Assembly: GCF_010093595.1 (NCBI RefSeq)
Contig: NW_022985437.1
Location: 3,256,630 to 3,320,629, forward strand
Direction of reading: 5' to 3'
Source of the DNA: Mytilinidion resinicola
Lineage: Eukaryota; Ascomycota; Dothideomycetes; Mytilinidiales; Mytilinidiaceae
Length of the DNA stretch: 64,000 nt
Shown here: piece after piece, positions 31,201-43,518 of the stretch
Position numbering within the stretch: position 1 is the stretch's first letter
How the letters are laid out: every line of letters starts with the position of its first letter
Notes under the pieces: model-generated
What the model was told of the DNA's origin: nothing
The model's input: only the letters and a program-made list of their open reading frames with translations
Database searches by the model: none
Program-made: the position numbers and the translations under genes

Positions 31201-34200
31201 GCGGAATGGCCTGGTTTCGCTTACTCACTCACAAGCAAGCAAGTGATATCCTGCACCACAGAACTTATCTCTTCACCATTATGCGTAAATACTCCCTCTG
31301 CATCCACCATCAGCAGTATCTTCCCCATCTGTCATCCTTCTCCGACAAGGAGCTTCACACGCCTGTCCTGCCAAAACATCATCCAACCCATCTCGAAGCC
31401 GCGCTCGATGATCACGCGCTCAATCGACTTGATATCGATAGGTTCCTCATTCATACGTAACGCGCACACGCCTTCGCACGGAGCAGGACCACTCGTCCCG
31501 TAATCCTAGGGAAAATGTTCGTCATGAGCAGGCGGTTCGGCGCGTCTCTCCACGGGCTCTCGACGACAAGCTCGTTCCATTCAGGGATGAACGGAGTGGT
31601 GAACCTTCGTCTATCTAATCCGCAATAACAAGCCCTGACGGGCTAAACCCGATGATCGCTACCTTCTTTCTACTCCGCTGCTTGGGCGATGAAGGTACTA
31701 TCCAGCTTATCTCCAAGCCAGGGTCGATGGGGGCGCGCTAGGTTGACTTTGATACCGACAGGGGCTTCGGTGGTACCCAGCAAACGGGTGGCTTTGCGAG
31801 GACGGGGGCACAATCTGGTAAACCTCAAAGAGCTATTGGTTATGAGGATGTGTTTGATAATGGCGCGCTCTATCGACTCGATGCAGACAGGATGCTCCTT
31901 GATACCAAGCACCAAGCACCTTTGCAACGAGCGGGCCATAAACCGCCGGTGAACTCTACGAAGCTGTTTCCCATAAGGTCCCGGTCAGGCAAGCAAGTAA
32001 AAGGACTGCCTGGAATAGGATCGCCGGGTTCATTCTGCGTCCCTACTCCCTTCATACCCACTCCTGTCTTCACCGTCTCGAAGCTGCGGTTGAAAAGAGT
32101 GCACACGTCGCTTTAATCCCGACAGTATGCTCATCGATACCCAACACCAGGTATCTTCACAAGGAGAAAGACGTGCTCCGCTGGTAAGCTCCGGGAAGTT
32201 GTTGGTTAAAAAGTAGGTAGGATGGTCGGGGCTCGTAGTTAATGGAAACGTGGGTTTGGCCGATGTGGGTGTGGTGCTGAGGGCATCCTCGCAGTCTCAT
32301 CATGCTGGTGGTTCGAGATTCCAGCAAGGACAAGCAAGAGACTCGGTGCTTATCCTGGTACGCGGGCTAGCGACGGAGCTGTTGGCGCAGTGCTTGGAGT
32401 TTGCGGCCGAAGGTAAGACTGCTTTTGGCGATGCAGTAATAAGTCTGTGGCAATGAGGGTAATCTAACAAGGTCTTCTGTGCCGAAGAACTATACTACTA
32501 AGCTTGAAAACGCGAGCTGCCAGCTGCACATCCTGATCCTCCACGACCACGTATTCCTTGGAGTACTATTGTCCAGCGCCGTGGATGGATCCAAACCCCA
32601 GACTGGTCGGTCGAAAGACTGTGATGCGACAAGAGCAAATCTCCCGAACATCCATCTCCATCCGTGGTCCGCGTGTCCGCTTTCTCCGCATCCACTAACG
32701 GCGAATCTTCACCATCTGTTATCGTTCTCCGACAAAGATCCCTTTCCCATCTAGAATCTAGTCACAACAGCCAGCGGCTTAAAGAAATGCTTGCTTCACG
32801 TCCATAAACCCCATCAAGGCTGAGCCGGGGTCCTGGTTCTCAAGTTTCTCGTCGATGGCGGGTAGATCCCACAAGGTGTAGCTTCCTGAGTCAGGAGGCA
32901 TGTGGCCAAGGTGTGTTGACCGGGACGATAGGATGAGCAAAGGTTAACGATCTCGTCGCGGAGGTTCTGGACAACGCTCAACACATCAACCAAAGGTGAT
33001 AAGCCGGAGGACTTCTAGGAGACGTACTTGCTGCTAGGGTGGCACCGAAAACTAAAGACAGAGCGTGTCGCGGGCATGTTCTTTCTTTCCCTAATCCTGC
33101 TTTTCACCTCCCATTACGTTTGGGAGCTATTGGCTTCACGTTCATCGAATCTGTCAAGGCCGAGACTGACGCCCCTTTCTTAAGCTTCTTGTCTACGGCC
33201 ACCACGCTCCAAAGAGGCTCTATTTTTGGTTCCGATATTGAAGGTGTAGGGGATACTGGTAGGGGAAGGCTGCGATTCAGGCTCCACAGGGGTCAACCTC
33301 TCCTTGCTCTTCACCTGCTCCAACGACCCTCAACACCCTTTCACCTTTTCCGCCCTTACCAATCTCACAATGGAGAGGCCGGATTTAACGGGCGCGGGAA
33401 TGAGTCAAGGCTCCAGCCTCCAAATTCTCCCCATCCTCGGACATCAGGAAATCCTCATCCGGCTAACGGACCCCACCCACCTTCCGGCTGGCTACCACCT
33501 CCTTCTCCAGCTCTTCAGATTCTCTTAAACAGGCATCTAATCTGGCTCTGCAGGGCCTGCTTAGTGTGAACGCTCGAGATGCGAAAACTGTCGCAGGGCG
33601 TGTTGTCCGGGACGGTAGGAGAATGAAGCTCGTCGTTGACACTCTGCTTGTAGAGGTCCTGAATAGCGATTAAAGCATCAACCGTGGGCCGTATGCCGAC
33701 CTCACCCTGGCAGACGTGATTGTAGCATGGGTGATACAGGTCTCAAAAGACGGAGCGCATCGCGGGCATATTCTCCCCTTTCGCAATTCTGCTCTCCACT
33801 ACTGTCTGCGGCTCCCGGCGTTTGCTTAGGCACTATTGTCCCTCCGGCAGACCTTCTCCAGGCGGATAACGTTCTTCTATTCCTAAGCTTCTCGGCGATG
33901 ACCAGCAGGTTCTGCATAGAGTAGCGATGAGAGCTAGGGGCGCGATGGACGAGAAGCGACCTCAAGAGCACGCACTTTAGATTATGTTACCTAGAAGTTG
34001 CGGCGTGAGCTTGTTTACAAGCTTAGGCGACACACGGCAGCTTTTCCACAAAGATTTCGATAAGCTGGTGAAGTATACAAGCCGCATGTTGCGATAGCAG
34101 AGTCTCTATAGGTAGAGCGTGTTGTTCCGGATAGTAAGACGGCCGAGCGTTAATAGTCTTGTTATAGAGGTCCTAAAGGGTGCTAAGGGTTAAATCTACG

Positions 34201-34420
34201 CGCTTTAGGGCGGTATTAATATCAGGTAAAGAGGATTATTGCCTAGGTAAGGCCGATTACTAAAGGCGGAGTGCGTTGTAGGCGGCTTATCAAGGTTCTA
34301 CGGGCGTGGTCAACTTGCAACGCTCTTACCACAAGGGTTCGTCACCGCGGGGCCTAGGCTGGTGTACTTCACTATTTAGACGGCCGCTTTCACCTAGGTA
34401 AAGTAAATGTTTTAAGGTAA
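31200..34420 (-). pseudogene. decayed minus-strand gene in about three diverged copies
   Basis: Landmarks recur: ccgggacgat (32919), ccgggacggt (33608), ccggatagta (34126); and gagcgtgtcgcgggcatgtt (33061), gagcgcatcgcgggcatatt (33751), gagtgcgttgtaggcggctt (34269). On the minus strand copy 2 reads PTVDALIAIQDLYKQSVNDE, and copy 3 has the equivalent with TAG where Gln stood, then DLYNKTIN. Upstream, 31670-31939 reads ESIERAIIKHILITNSSLRF, and 31300-31460 reads DIKSIERVIIERGFEMGW, so that part is also repeated. Copy 3 (34000-34420) is the most AT-rich and has TAA/TAG stops at former CAA/CAG positions, as expected from RIP. Product not recognised. Confidence 0.4.
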
Positions 34421-35257
34421 AGCGCATCGCCAGAGCCTGTCAAGGTAGCTGTAGCAAACAAGACAGCGCAGCTTTACAACTGCAACTATATTAGTCAACG
34501 GCAGTTTTTTATAGAATCTGCGCAGCATTTCACTGCAGGGGAGTACCTAGCTAAGTCGGTAGCATTCCCGCCAACACAGTCGCCAGGAAAGTGGTGGTTG
34601 GGGAGATGTTCTAATCGAGGGAGAGATGGAGAGAGTGTAAAGTTCTTGACACCCGCTCGACAGCCTCTCTGTCAAGCCGTGGGTATCTCGGGCGCGGTAG
34701 CTAACTTTATTGCCCGAGGGTACTGCGCATTTCCTGAAGGTGACTTTGTTGTCGTGAAAGTGAGGCCATTGACTTGGAGGCGAGGAGCTGCTCCGAAAGG
34801 CGAAGCGCTTGTCCAGAATCTGTCTAGCAAATCGATGCTGTGGTGTTTGTAAATCTGAACCCTGTGGATTAAGATGTCTATCTTGATAGTACAGCAACAT
34901 ACGGATTCTGGATGACAATAATCATCGGCGTTCTTAAATTCTGCAGCGCCCATTCCCAATATCTACGTTGGGGATCCCAGAAGCCTGAAGCAAGCAGCCT
35001 GTCGACCTGAATCGAGACGGAAACGCTGGGTTCTCAGAATCTCTCCTCGCTTCGCCACCCTGAACTGCCATGTTAAAGTGGAAAAAGAAAAATCACGTCT
35101 CTCTCTCTGTAGAGATAGGGTCCGCTGAGATCCCGCACGTTGGTGTCACCAACGATTGTCTTAAAGGTCAGATATAATACATTAGCATCTTCTTTGCAGA
35201 AACTAATTGCTGGGTTTTGTCAGGGATTGCTGTAAAAGTAAGACTGCGTGAACTTAC
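34421..35257. other. intergenic, no gene seen
   Basis: AT-rich until about 34540, then mixed sequence. No supported ORF. Confidence 0.4.
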
Positions 35258-35539
35258 GCGTGGATGTGGATGCCCGACGGTCTTGCTGTTTGACAGATGT
35301 CTTTCTGCACGGGACATAGTATCTAGATCCTATAAGAAGTTGTCATTGGCATAGAATAAGCACCACTTACGCAAGCATCCGCCGACACTCTCGTCGTTTG
35401 AGAACTCCCATTTCCGCAGCGGACATAATATCTAGATCATATGAGAATTGGTAAAAGCGAAGTATGAGAATAACCTACGCAAGCATACCCGACGGTCCTA
35501 CAGCTTCAAAAGCTCCGCCTTCCGCAGCGGGCATAATAG
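35258..35539 (-). repeat. three tandem mini-exon units (61-65 nt exons with 47-48 nt introns)
   Basis: On the minus strand three exon-like blocks lie at 35539-35479, 35431-35371 and 35322-35258. Each starts after the same CTAG acceptor with (a/c)tattatg/atactatg, contains cgctgcgg or cgtgcag, and ends at GTAGGT, GTAAGT or GTAAGT. The gaps share tattct-atgccaa...cttctcatatgatctag. One translation phase gives IMPAAEGGAFEA, IMSAAEMGVLKR and TMSRAERHLSNS as parallel starts. This looks like repeated duplication of one exon plus its intron. The host gene's other exons are not identified. Confidence 0.55.
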
Positions 35540-37154
35540 CTAGATCGTATGAGAAGTTGATATTGGCGTAGAATAGCCGGATGACATTGGGGTGGGCCGA
35601 ATTTGAGTTTGTTTGAGGCGCGGTATCTCTTCCTTTCATACTCCAGGTAACACCGTTTTATGATTGATTATGCGAGATCGAGACCTGCTTTTCTAAGCCC
35701 TTCGACGCTTAGTTGAGTTTCGCCGCTTGTAGATGTGCTTGCTCCGCTGGAAAAGAACGAAGCCAAGGTTGATAAGATGATCGACCACTGTTTTGCCCGG
35801 TAGCGTTTTCCCGTGCTTCCCTACTTCTTCTTGGATTCTCGCCAGCCCTTCCACAGTTCTTTACCCCTAGATTGACTCTTTTTTGAACCCATGTGCCATT
35901 TCCAGGAATCCTGATCTCAACAAGTCCGTTCCCTCGTCCAATCGTTAATCGCAAGGACGGCGGGTTCTCGCCGCTAGTCTTCTCTTTTGTAGTTTGTGAG
36001 AGGGCGAACGCATTGAATTGCGGAGGACTGGTAGAGTACGAGTTGGGAGCGACGAATCTCCGTCATTCATGCAGTCGCAAGTTGGAATGCCTCGCCATCG
36101 CGTGAGTATATAGGGAGCGTCTCATGAAGTCCTGTCGACCGCTGGATTCGAGGTTGTATCGTGACTGTATAATGTCGTGGTGTTGCGTGGCCGGTAAGAT
36201 TGATGTCAAGGAGGAAACAGTCGTTTTGGGGATGTCTCGTGGCCGCTCTTCTGGGCAGGATCGTTCTCGGGGTTGGCACCTAACTGGCGGCGCTTACATC
36301 TATCCCGGTTGGCGTACGGTGCATCTAGGTAGGATCCGACTCCAAAGCGGGCTCCCGTAAATCTCTATTGCTGCGCTGATCTTCGATAGGAACCCTTGAC
36401 AGACTGACAGTCTTAGGGGCGGAGGCCACGATCGTTGGTGTTGCGGACGGCTTCGGCAGGTGCAAAACGTCATCATAATCAACGGGGACGTTGGGCACAC
36501 AACAATGGCCGAGGGGAAAACTGCCCTTTCCTGTAGATGGTGCAGTGCAGTTGCGGAGGCGTGCAAGATAGGACTTTTGATATGTCAGAGACGTCGTGGA
36601 ATGAGAGCAGGTGCTGCCCGGAAGACTGAGTAGACTAAGGATCCCGAGGGCTGTCTGCGTTGCCTCCCGCACTGAGTGAGCATGCAATACTGGGTCAATG
36701 GATCTAGATGCAACCTGACTTTCTGCTACTATCTACCTGCTTGGCGATCTACGCGTTAAGTTTGCTAACTTGTTCCTGGGAGTAGCTTTCTTGATGCAAC
36801 TGGGAAGCCCGACTGCTGCTTTTTCCCAATGAAACCGCTCTCGTGGTCTGCCCTCCTCTTCTATTGCAACACTATACAAACTCGAACAGAGCTACAGTAT
36901 CGGGCCTCCAAGCCCAGCGGCCGTGGAATCCCGTGACAGCAACTTCTAGAAGACTGTTGCCTACCTGCCGACTGCCCCGCGTATCAAAACACTTCTACCA
37001 CTGCGTATCGAACGTTATATATGTCCACAACAGCCTACGATTGGAGCTTGGCTTGATGACTAAAATCGCGCTAGGCACCGCGCTAGCAAATCTTCTCCTA
37101 CAAAAGGCCGACTTCCTCCTGAACTTTTCAATCTCCAGTCCTGACCAGGCTCAA
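35540..37154. other. intergenic, no firm gene
   Basis: Overlapping frames on both strands at 35700-36700 contradict each other. Some upstream part of the mini-exon gene may lie at 35540-35700. Confidence 0.35.
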
Positions 37155-37231
37155 GCCCAGAGCACCAACACCCACAAGCACCGGTCACTCGGGACTCGAC
37201 AACGCCCAGAGCACCAACACCCACAAGCACC
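37155..37231. repeat. short direct repeat, 28-bp unit, 49-bp spacing
   Basis: gcccagagcaccaacaccca plus caagcacc occurs at 37155-37182 and again at 37204-37231. Confidence 0.9.
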
Positions 37232-39352
37232 AGTCCCTCCAAACTTCCACGGAGCCTGCCATTGCCATCCGGATCCAGGATCACCACAGCTTTGTTCCTT
37301 TTCTTTTGTCACACTCCCCTTTTTCTGAATCGAATGGCTAACTACGCTTCTCTCCAACAGCAACGAAACGACGGCAGCATGTAACCAGCATAGCAAAAGT
37401 AAGTTCCAGGCTCCTCCCCTTCAAACTCACATCAACACATGTACTGAATTCCCCACAGGTTGACGCTCCAAGGACAGGGATAGCTCCTCGTACAATGGAC
37501 TTCGGTTCGTGCGAGAGACGCGAGGACCCAGGAGGCTTCGGCCGGTCAGCCTGGGGTTTGAACGGGAGGGGGGCCCGTTCCACCAAGCAGCTTTTTTTCA
37601 TTGAGTGACTCGCCTTGTGCGGGTGCTTGAAGAAGAAGAATGGATCTTTGCCTTCATTATTCTCTTGCGTCTTGATTGTGGTGTCTTTGTGATGTGCTTT
37701 GCTTGCTGACCGTGGTGTTGAGATTGCTGTCCAGAAGTCGAAGCCGCTGGACGCGTCAAGGCGTCGAGTCTATAACGCGAAGGCCTGAGCTGCTCAGGCT
37801 ATGCTTTCTTGATACATGAATCTACGTGCTATGTCTCTTTGCTCGCCTTTCGCCCGGCACCGTGATGTTGAGTTTGGCTTCACGATGGATGTCCTCAAGC
37901 CACCGATGTCTAAGCCCGCCTTCGTCAACCTCAGGCCACGACGCCACCATTTTCAAGGCCCTGAATGCCACAGCTAAGAGGTCGCATCTTTACGAATCGT
38001 TACATGCTACTCCGGTCAAGCTCGAGGTTATGGTTGTTGAGGTGTTCAGCCTTTGCCAGCATTGACCGACCCGCAAGCCTCGCCCTCTCCAGACCCGTCT
38101 GCCACTTCGCAACCACGACTCCAATTTTGGTGCTTGATGGTTCTAACGACACGCTACCTTCTCCGCGGCAATTGCGCATCCTCCAAATGGGTGTTTTTTT
38201 TGCGATTGTGGTGGTTGCTGGGTGGAAACCTGGGAAGGTGCGGCTGGGGGGTTGGCGGAGATCGAGCGGAGAGCGGATTGGGAGAGGAGGGTGGCAACGC
38301 TTTGGGCTGCAATTACTATATTCATAATGCGGGTATCCTATGATTCGAAGCTATGGACACAAAGTTCTAAATAGAATTCGATGCTGTGGTTGTGATGCTG
38401 TGGCGGCCGACACAATCGGGCTTTGCGCGGCATCGTGCAGCCATGCAATGTCGTCAAAGCGCCACACCACGACGACACCGCGAGCTGCGGAAGATACCGC
38501 AAAGTCGGAGAGCCTTGAAGGCAAGCCTATTCGGCTGGTAAGGGGCAGAGATAGCTGCAATCGCTCAGTGGTGTACGACGCTGCTTGCTCGGGGCGGCGC
38601 GCCGGACGTGCATGGGAAGCAGGAATTGGCACTTCACGTCTACCGAAGACCACTTTGGGGATCACTGAGGGTAACGGGGCGGCGGTAAAGGGCGTAGGAA
38701 GCTTCTAGAGTACGTGAGATAGCATGCCTACTCAGTGCGAGACCAGCCCGCCATGCACGCCTAGGAGCTCTCGTGCAAGGGCGTGAGGAAAGCTCACACC
38801 ACGACTAAAAATGAAGACGCTGAGGAAGTCCGTAAGTTGAAGATGACTTATATATGTCCTGTTCCAGCTTAGCAAAGGTACCAGCGCAATTTTTATTCAG
38901 TGGGGGACAAAAGCTGCAAGTCGTAGGGCTCTCAAGGTTGGGAGAAATCTCAACACCATGTCCAGGTAATGCTTCCCTGCGAGTTCAGGGCATGAAACAC
39001 GACTTCAGCTACTTCGAACCGCTCGCGAAAGGGGTAATAGATTCGCTCACTGTTCTTTGGGAGGGGAGAGGACAGCCGCGTGGGTAGCTCGAAATGAGCA
39101 CAGAATCTCAGCGTTTCGACCTTTACGCTACTTACGAAGGGTGCGAAGGAGTTTTGGAGGATGCCCGTACCTAATAAAATGCTCTAGGAAAAAATATGGA
39201 AGACTCACCTCTCAGTGGAGGATGCGGCTTTGCTGGCCGTGGCCGCTCTGCGGGCATCCCCGAGCCAGCCGGAACGCTCACCACCACCACCGAGAAACAC
39301 CGCACTGGGGATACTGCACCACCCACCTATTCCATGCCAGACTTACCTCTGA
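37232..39352. other. intergenic, no firm gene
   Basis: Nothing with both splice signals and coding-type codons. Short frames at 37826-38343 and 38340-38708 are unsupported. Confidence 0.4.
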
Positions 39353-39643
39353 ATTCCACCGTTCGTTCTCCATTGCGAGCTCACTCCGGAAGACGAGCTC
39401 CCCGGGCCCGCCAGCAACGCCTCAAACCCCAGCAAACCCTCGACTACGACGACACTCCCGCCACCTGCCTCGTCCACGTTGAACCTCCCCGCTCCCTCCA
39501 AAGTGTCCCAAAGACTCGCACGCTTCATCGGCATCTCCTCCGCTATCGCATTCCTCAGGGCGTCTCCGAGCCTGGTCCCAGTCGGCGTCTTCCCGCCACC
39601 TAGGGGCGCCAACGAGTGTCAATACCACAGCAAAGAAGCATAA
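39353..39643 (+). CDS. possible terminal exon, unrecognised
   Basis: One plus-strand frame has markedly coding-type codons and a plausible protein: Pro/Ser/Thr-rich first half, then SKVSQRLARFIGISSAIAFL, a possible hydrophobic helix, and PVGVFPPPRGANECQYHS before TAA 39641-39643. It opens just after an in-frame TGA and has no ATG, so an upstream exon would be needed; none was found. Two other frames are open here too, which lowers confidence. Confidence 0.3.
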   Translation: MPPFVLHCELTPEDELPGPASNASNPSKPSTTTTLPPPASSTLNLPAPSKVSQRLARFIGISSAIAFLRASPSLVPVGVFPPPRGANECQYHSKEA

Positions 39644-40737
39644 CAGCGAGTGCACAGGGATACGTGAGAGCCTCTTTGCTGCCTTTGGGCTTCGATACTG
39701 CGTAGACGAACGCATCGGGATGGAGCGACGGGTGCCGTCGAAGGCTGCCCTTCGAGCCACGGCTAGGAAACAGCAGCAAGGCATACGGGCTCGGAGGAAG
39801 GGGAGCCGAGGGGAGATCATATACAGGGGACACCCAGGAGGCTACATCTACTGGGAGGAGGGAAGGCGCTGGCGTTATCGCAGCTTGGATGAAAAGGGGT
39901 GCCAGACATGCTTTTGACGGGAATGCTTGGAGCACGGAAGGAAGAATCTTTCTACATTATAGCAGGAAGTTGAGGAGGTTTTTCTGAGAGCATAAAGATA
40001 CTTCCTGCTTCTTCGGGCCTTGTGCGAGGCTTGCAGACTGTATAAATTGCCCTGGCACAGACCCGTTACTGTTCCCTTCGTGCCACGCCGACGGTCTTTG
40101 AAGCTATGGATTCAGCGTAGCACGAGTTGCGGGATGAACCAGCCAAAGAGTGCTTCGTGCAATCCGAAACACTGCGAAAAGCTAATAATGAAGTTCATTT
40201 AGAGCTTTCCGTCAACCATGGTACACTCTCTTTCTCCCAAGGAATCATCCCTGGTACCGCCACTTGGTCTCCGATTTCTAAATATTAGCCCAATCATCGC
40301 AGTTCCCGCAACAGCTTCACGGTTATTAATTTGGAAGTGTGATTACTTTCTGACCCGGCTCGTCTTACTGCAGTCGTTGCCATCTATCAGCGGTCCCTGG
40401 CGGTTGACCAGCGAAGGCCCACTTGGCAGGTTTCGAGGGCCCAGGCAGGCGGCGACTCACATCTTCAGCCTCAGTCCCGCAAACCTCCATCTCTCCTCCA
40501 CTTCACATCTTCCTACCACCTTCATGTTCATCTTCGAGCTACCCCCTGAGCTCCTCCCTTCGATTTCTTCTTCTCTCGCTAGCCCTCTGACAGAGAGAAC
40601 GACACGGGATATCCCACCCCACTCAACATGTCATGTAGGTAGGATATCCCATCCCATCCAACATGTCCCTGTAGGCCTCTCATTCCACTCAACATGTCCT
40701 GCTAGCAACTTCTACACGTCAAGGCCGGATCATATCC
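39644..40737. other. intergenic, upstream region of the 40.7-kb gene
   Basis: No firm gene. At 40525-40600 a frame reads FIFELPPELLPSISSSLA, which is F-box-like and could be a relic or an upstream exon. Three near-copies of (a/c)ctcaacatgtc or ccaacatgtcc occur at 40620-40700. Confidence 0.35.
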
Positions 40738-41649
40738 ATGTCTGACGCTCAAAGCACGCCATCCGCACCAAGTCTCTTGTTCTGCACGACGGCTGGTAAG
40801 CGAACAGCTCTTCTAGCAACTCTTCGACTTTTGCTAACAATCTACAGCCGTCTGTACTCATCACGTCGTCAGAGGGGGTGGCGAAGCCTCCAACGACGCC
40901 GCTGTCTTCCTGTGTCTCGCCATGGGCAGCAACGAGCCCGACGGCGAAGGGTGGCTCAATGGTCACCAGCCCGACTGTGAAGAGCCCGACATGGTACGGC
41001 CAAGCAGCCTCTTGCGGCGTCTTCATTCTAGATCCAACGTCTTCCAGACCCATCTATGGCCTGACGAACGGCTCCGTCGATTAGATCTAGGAGCGACAAG
41101 CCTGACTTGTAAGACCAGTTAGCATCTAGTGACTCTTCTATCCTTATCTAACACCCTGCAGACATGACAGACAAACGGCTGTCTCTTTTCACCACCACAC
41201 AAAGACTGCTATCGACCTGTCAGGCCTGCAACACCAACTACTACCTTTGTTTCCGATCGGGCGAGGCTTTCGGTCCACGCAGAGGTCAACACGTCGACCC
41301 ACAATACTCTTCCAGCTCACCAAGCCTACTTTTCAGACGCCACAAAGTCTCACCAGGACATGGTGATACGGTGCCATGGTACGTCAGCGTTGGAGTAACG
41401 ATTCCCTCAAACTCGAAGCCTCTGCAGATGTCTCCGCGCGCAGCACCGAGCTCCGTGTACTCAAGACCTTGGACGAGCTCCGTCAAGCCAAACGCTGATG
41501 GCCGCACATATCACGTCTACATCCAGTATACCGATACCACTGTTTTACATGGTGAACAAGATCTTCTGTGTACATCGACGTGCTCTGATGAGAGCTTGCT
41601 CGGCCGAGGCGACCGGTCCAGACAACCGCTCATTCCACATGCCGACTGA
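40738..41649 (+). CDS. hypothetical protein, three exons, 268 aa
   Basis: Model join(40738..40795,40848..41108,41162..41649). Introns: 40796-40847 (GTAAGC, GCTAAC, TACAG) and 41109-41161 (GTAAGA, TCTAAC, TGCAG). The phases (1, 1) keep one open frame through all three exons, which is strong support. Exon 2 reads HHVVRGGGEASNDAAVFLCL and is acidic in the middle (NEPDGEGWLNGHQPDCEEPD); exon 3 contains SLFTTTQRLLSTCQACNTNY, a C-x2-C pair, and ends QPLIPHAD. No signal peptide, membrane helix or known motif. It sits alone between relic-rich stretches. Function unknown. Confidence 0.55.
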
Positions 41650-42244
41650 GTGGAGGATACGGTTGCGAAAGGTGCAGGGGAGGAGAGGACAAAGAGGGAA
41701 CCCAAAGTGCCGGTGGCGAGCGTCGAAGGTGTTCAAGATATGCCTATTGTTCCTCCCATCCCTACCTTTCCCACACTAACTTTCCCTCTCGGACAACGTC
41801 ACAGCATCCGCACCAACACCACATCGTCTTTCGAATTCCACGCAACAGTCTCAATGGCGCGCAGCCGTCCACAAGGATACACGACCATGGACCCGCCTTC
41901 CTCTAAGCTCCCCTCACACAATCATCAACCCCACGTTTGCCGGACATGGACTGAAGGGAGGGGTGCGCGTGTTGGCCGACCAACCACAAGTCGCTCCACA
42001 GCCCACCGAAGCCGCCGCAAGCATGTCGAGGCAACCTTCACGCACAATCCTCCATCACCCTCACAAACTCGCATAGATTGTCTTTCCAGTCCATGTCCGG
42101 CAACACTCTGAGGAAGACGAGTCGACACTGGAGTCCTACCCAACCCTTCACGACCCACACTTACCCGGGTGGGGCTCCAGCACAAGAAAAGAGATTTCGA
42201 AGGGAGAGGAGGGCACCAAAAGGCTTCGGTGGTGGGTGGTTAGG
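41650..42244. other. 3' flank, no firm gene
   Basis: Open frames here overlap on both strands without splice or codon support. Confidence 0.35.
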
Positions 42245-42418
42245 GTGCGTTGGGCCGCTGGCTCGTCGGGGCTTAGTTTGGAGACCACCTCCGCTCTACT
42301 GGGCCAAGAGGCGAAAGCAGCCGTCGACGGTGTCAGCAATGTATATCATCAGATTAGCAGTTAGAGCGAAGGTGGTCTCCAAACTAAGCCTGACGAACGA
42401 GCGGTTAGCAACGCAGGG
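42245..42418. repeat. foldback (inverted-repeat) element
   Basis: 42271-42298 (g)cttagtttggagaccacc...gctcta is repeated inverted at 42362-42389 with one mismatch. The similarity extends outward with more mismatches to about 42245 and 42418. The 63-bp loop carries no ORF. Could be a MITE or a decayed foldback transposon; target duplications were not clear. Confidence 0.75.
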
Positions 42419-42660
42419 TGGTCGGTGGGTGGGGACCACGCAGAGTTGGACGGTTTGGGGGCTCTAGTACTCAATGGAAACTGTCTACTTAATTTGAGGT
42501 TATCTATGTGCAACGTGACGATGTCTAATACTACTCCTTGAGTCTTGGAGCAGTCGGATGCACTTTGCGACTTCTCATAGCTAATATTATGACGCGCCTC
42601 TTCGAGTCGGGGTATATGTACCTTATTATTCAGACGACCATTCGCCCTTCGGGGTACCAC

Positions 42661-42776
42661 TCGGCGTAGTGGTTAGATAGCTTGCTTTGCCGTCGCCGTG
42701 CCGTGCCTTGTCGCTTTTCAATCCTCAAGGGGTCTCGCTAACATAAGCTTAGAGGTTCGAGTCGCCGTCCGTCCGA
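42661..42776 (+). other. tRNA-derived (A-box/B-box) sequence
   Basis: tagtggttagatagcttgc at 42667-42685 resembles a tRNA D-arm/A-box, and gaggttcgagtcgcc at 42752-42766 a T-arm/B-box, followed by an A-run. The spacing is far longer than a tRNA, and the acceptor ends (tcggcgt / gtccgtccga) do not pair well. Probably a SINE head or decayed tRNA. Confidence 0.4.
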
Positions 42777-42816
42777 AAAAAAACTGCCCGGGGTTTTCTT
42801 AACATAGCGAAGTTAA

Positions 42817-42852
42817 GTTTTTGCTCTTTTTTTGCTCTTTTTTTGCTCTTTT
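42817..42852. repeat. tandem T-rich repeat
   Basis: tttttgctc-type unit, about 12 bp (ttttttttgctc), repeated three times. Confidence 0.85.
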
Positions 42853-43518
42853 ACCTCCACCACAAGCGCCCGGTGTGGCAGCTGCTCACAACGTAAGCTT
42901 TTGCAAAGTTTACCTGCCTTCGGTGTCCATCAAATGAACTTTGACTCCGTTCACATTTTCAGTTGTTAGCTTCCCTCCTCTGTTAAATATAACGCCTCTG
43001 TATTCTAGTCCTTCTCTTCCTCCCAATCCAATTTCCTGATCTCAGAGGCAGCGGCTTAAGATAAGCGTTACTGTACTGATTTATTATCCCAACTATACCT
43101 TATTGAGGGTGGGAAATCATTAAAGAGACAACGTGGATGGAAGACTAAGATACACATCAAGATGCACTTTCCTAAGGATGGCATAGATCTAGACTACTAG
43201 AGCGATGCACCGGGACGTTGTTCTCCTAACCGACGTCGTACTCGTTGATTCTTCACGCCGCGGATTGGGGTTGAAGCTGAGCATCTACCAAAAGACCAAA
43301 GATCTCGTCAGCCCCTCAACTTATGACGTCCTAGGAGCGCCGAGGGCTAGCTCTGGTACAAAAGTCTGCCTACCGTACCTTCACTCCGTCCCACCCATCA
43401 CCACCTCTGCGAGCCCATCCGCCTTGACCTCCCTCCCCTCAGCCCCAAGCCTCCCTCGCCCATCTCAAGCACCCCTCAAACCCTCATTCTAAATTCTCCA
43501 AATCCACCTCCCACCACC
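42853..43518. other. upstream region of the small membrane protein gene
   Basis: No gene. C-rich, Kozak-like leader just before the ATG at 43519. Confidence 0.45.

Noticed and set aside
36843..37328. 161-aa plus-strand frame
   Set aside because: Runs through the 28-bp direct repeat and lacks codon bias; no neighbouring exon.
42661..42776. Possible functional tRNA gene
   Set aside because: A-box and B-box are too far apart and the acceptor ends do not pair; kept as tRNA-derived sequence only.
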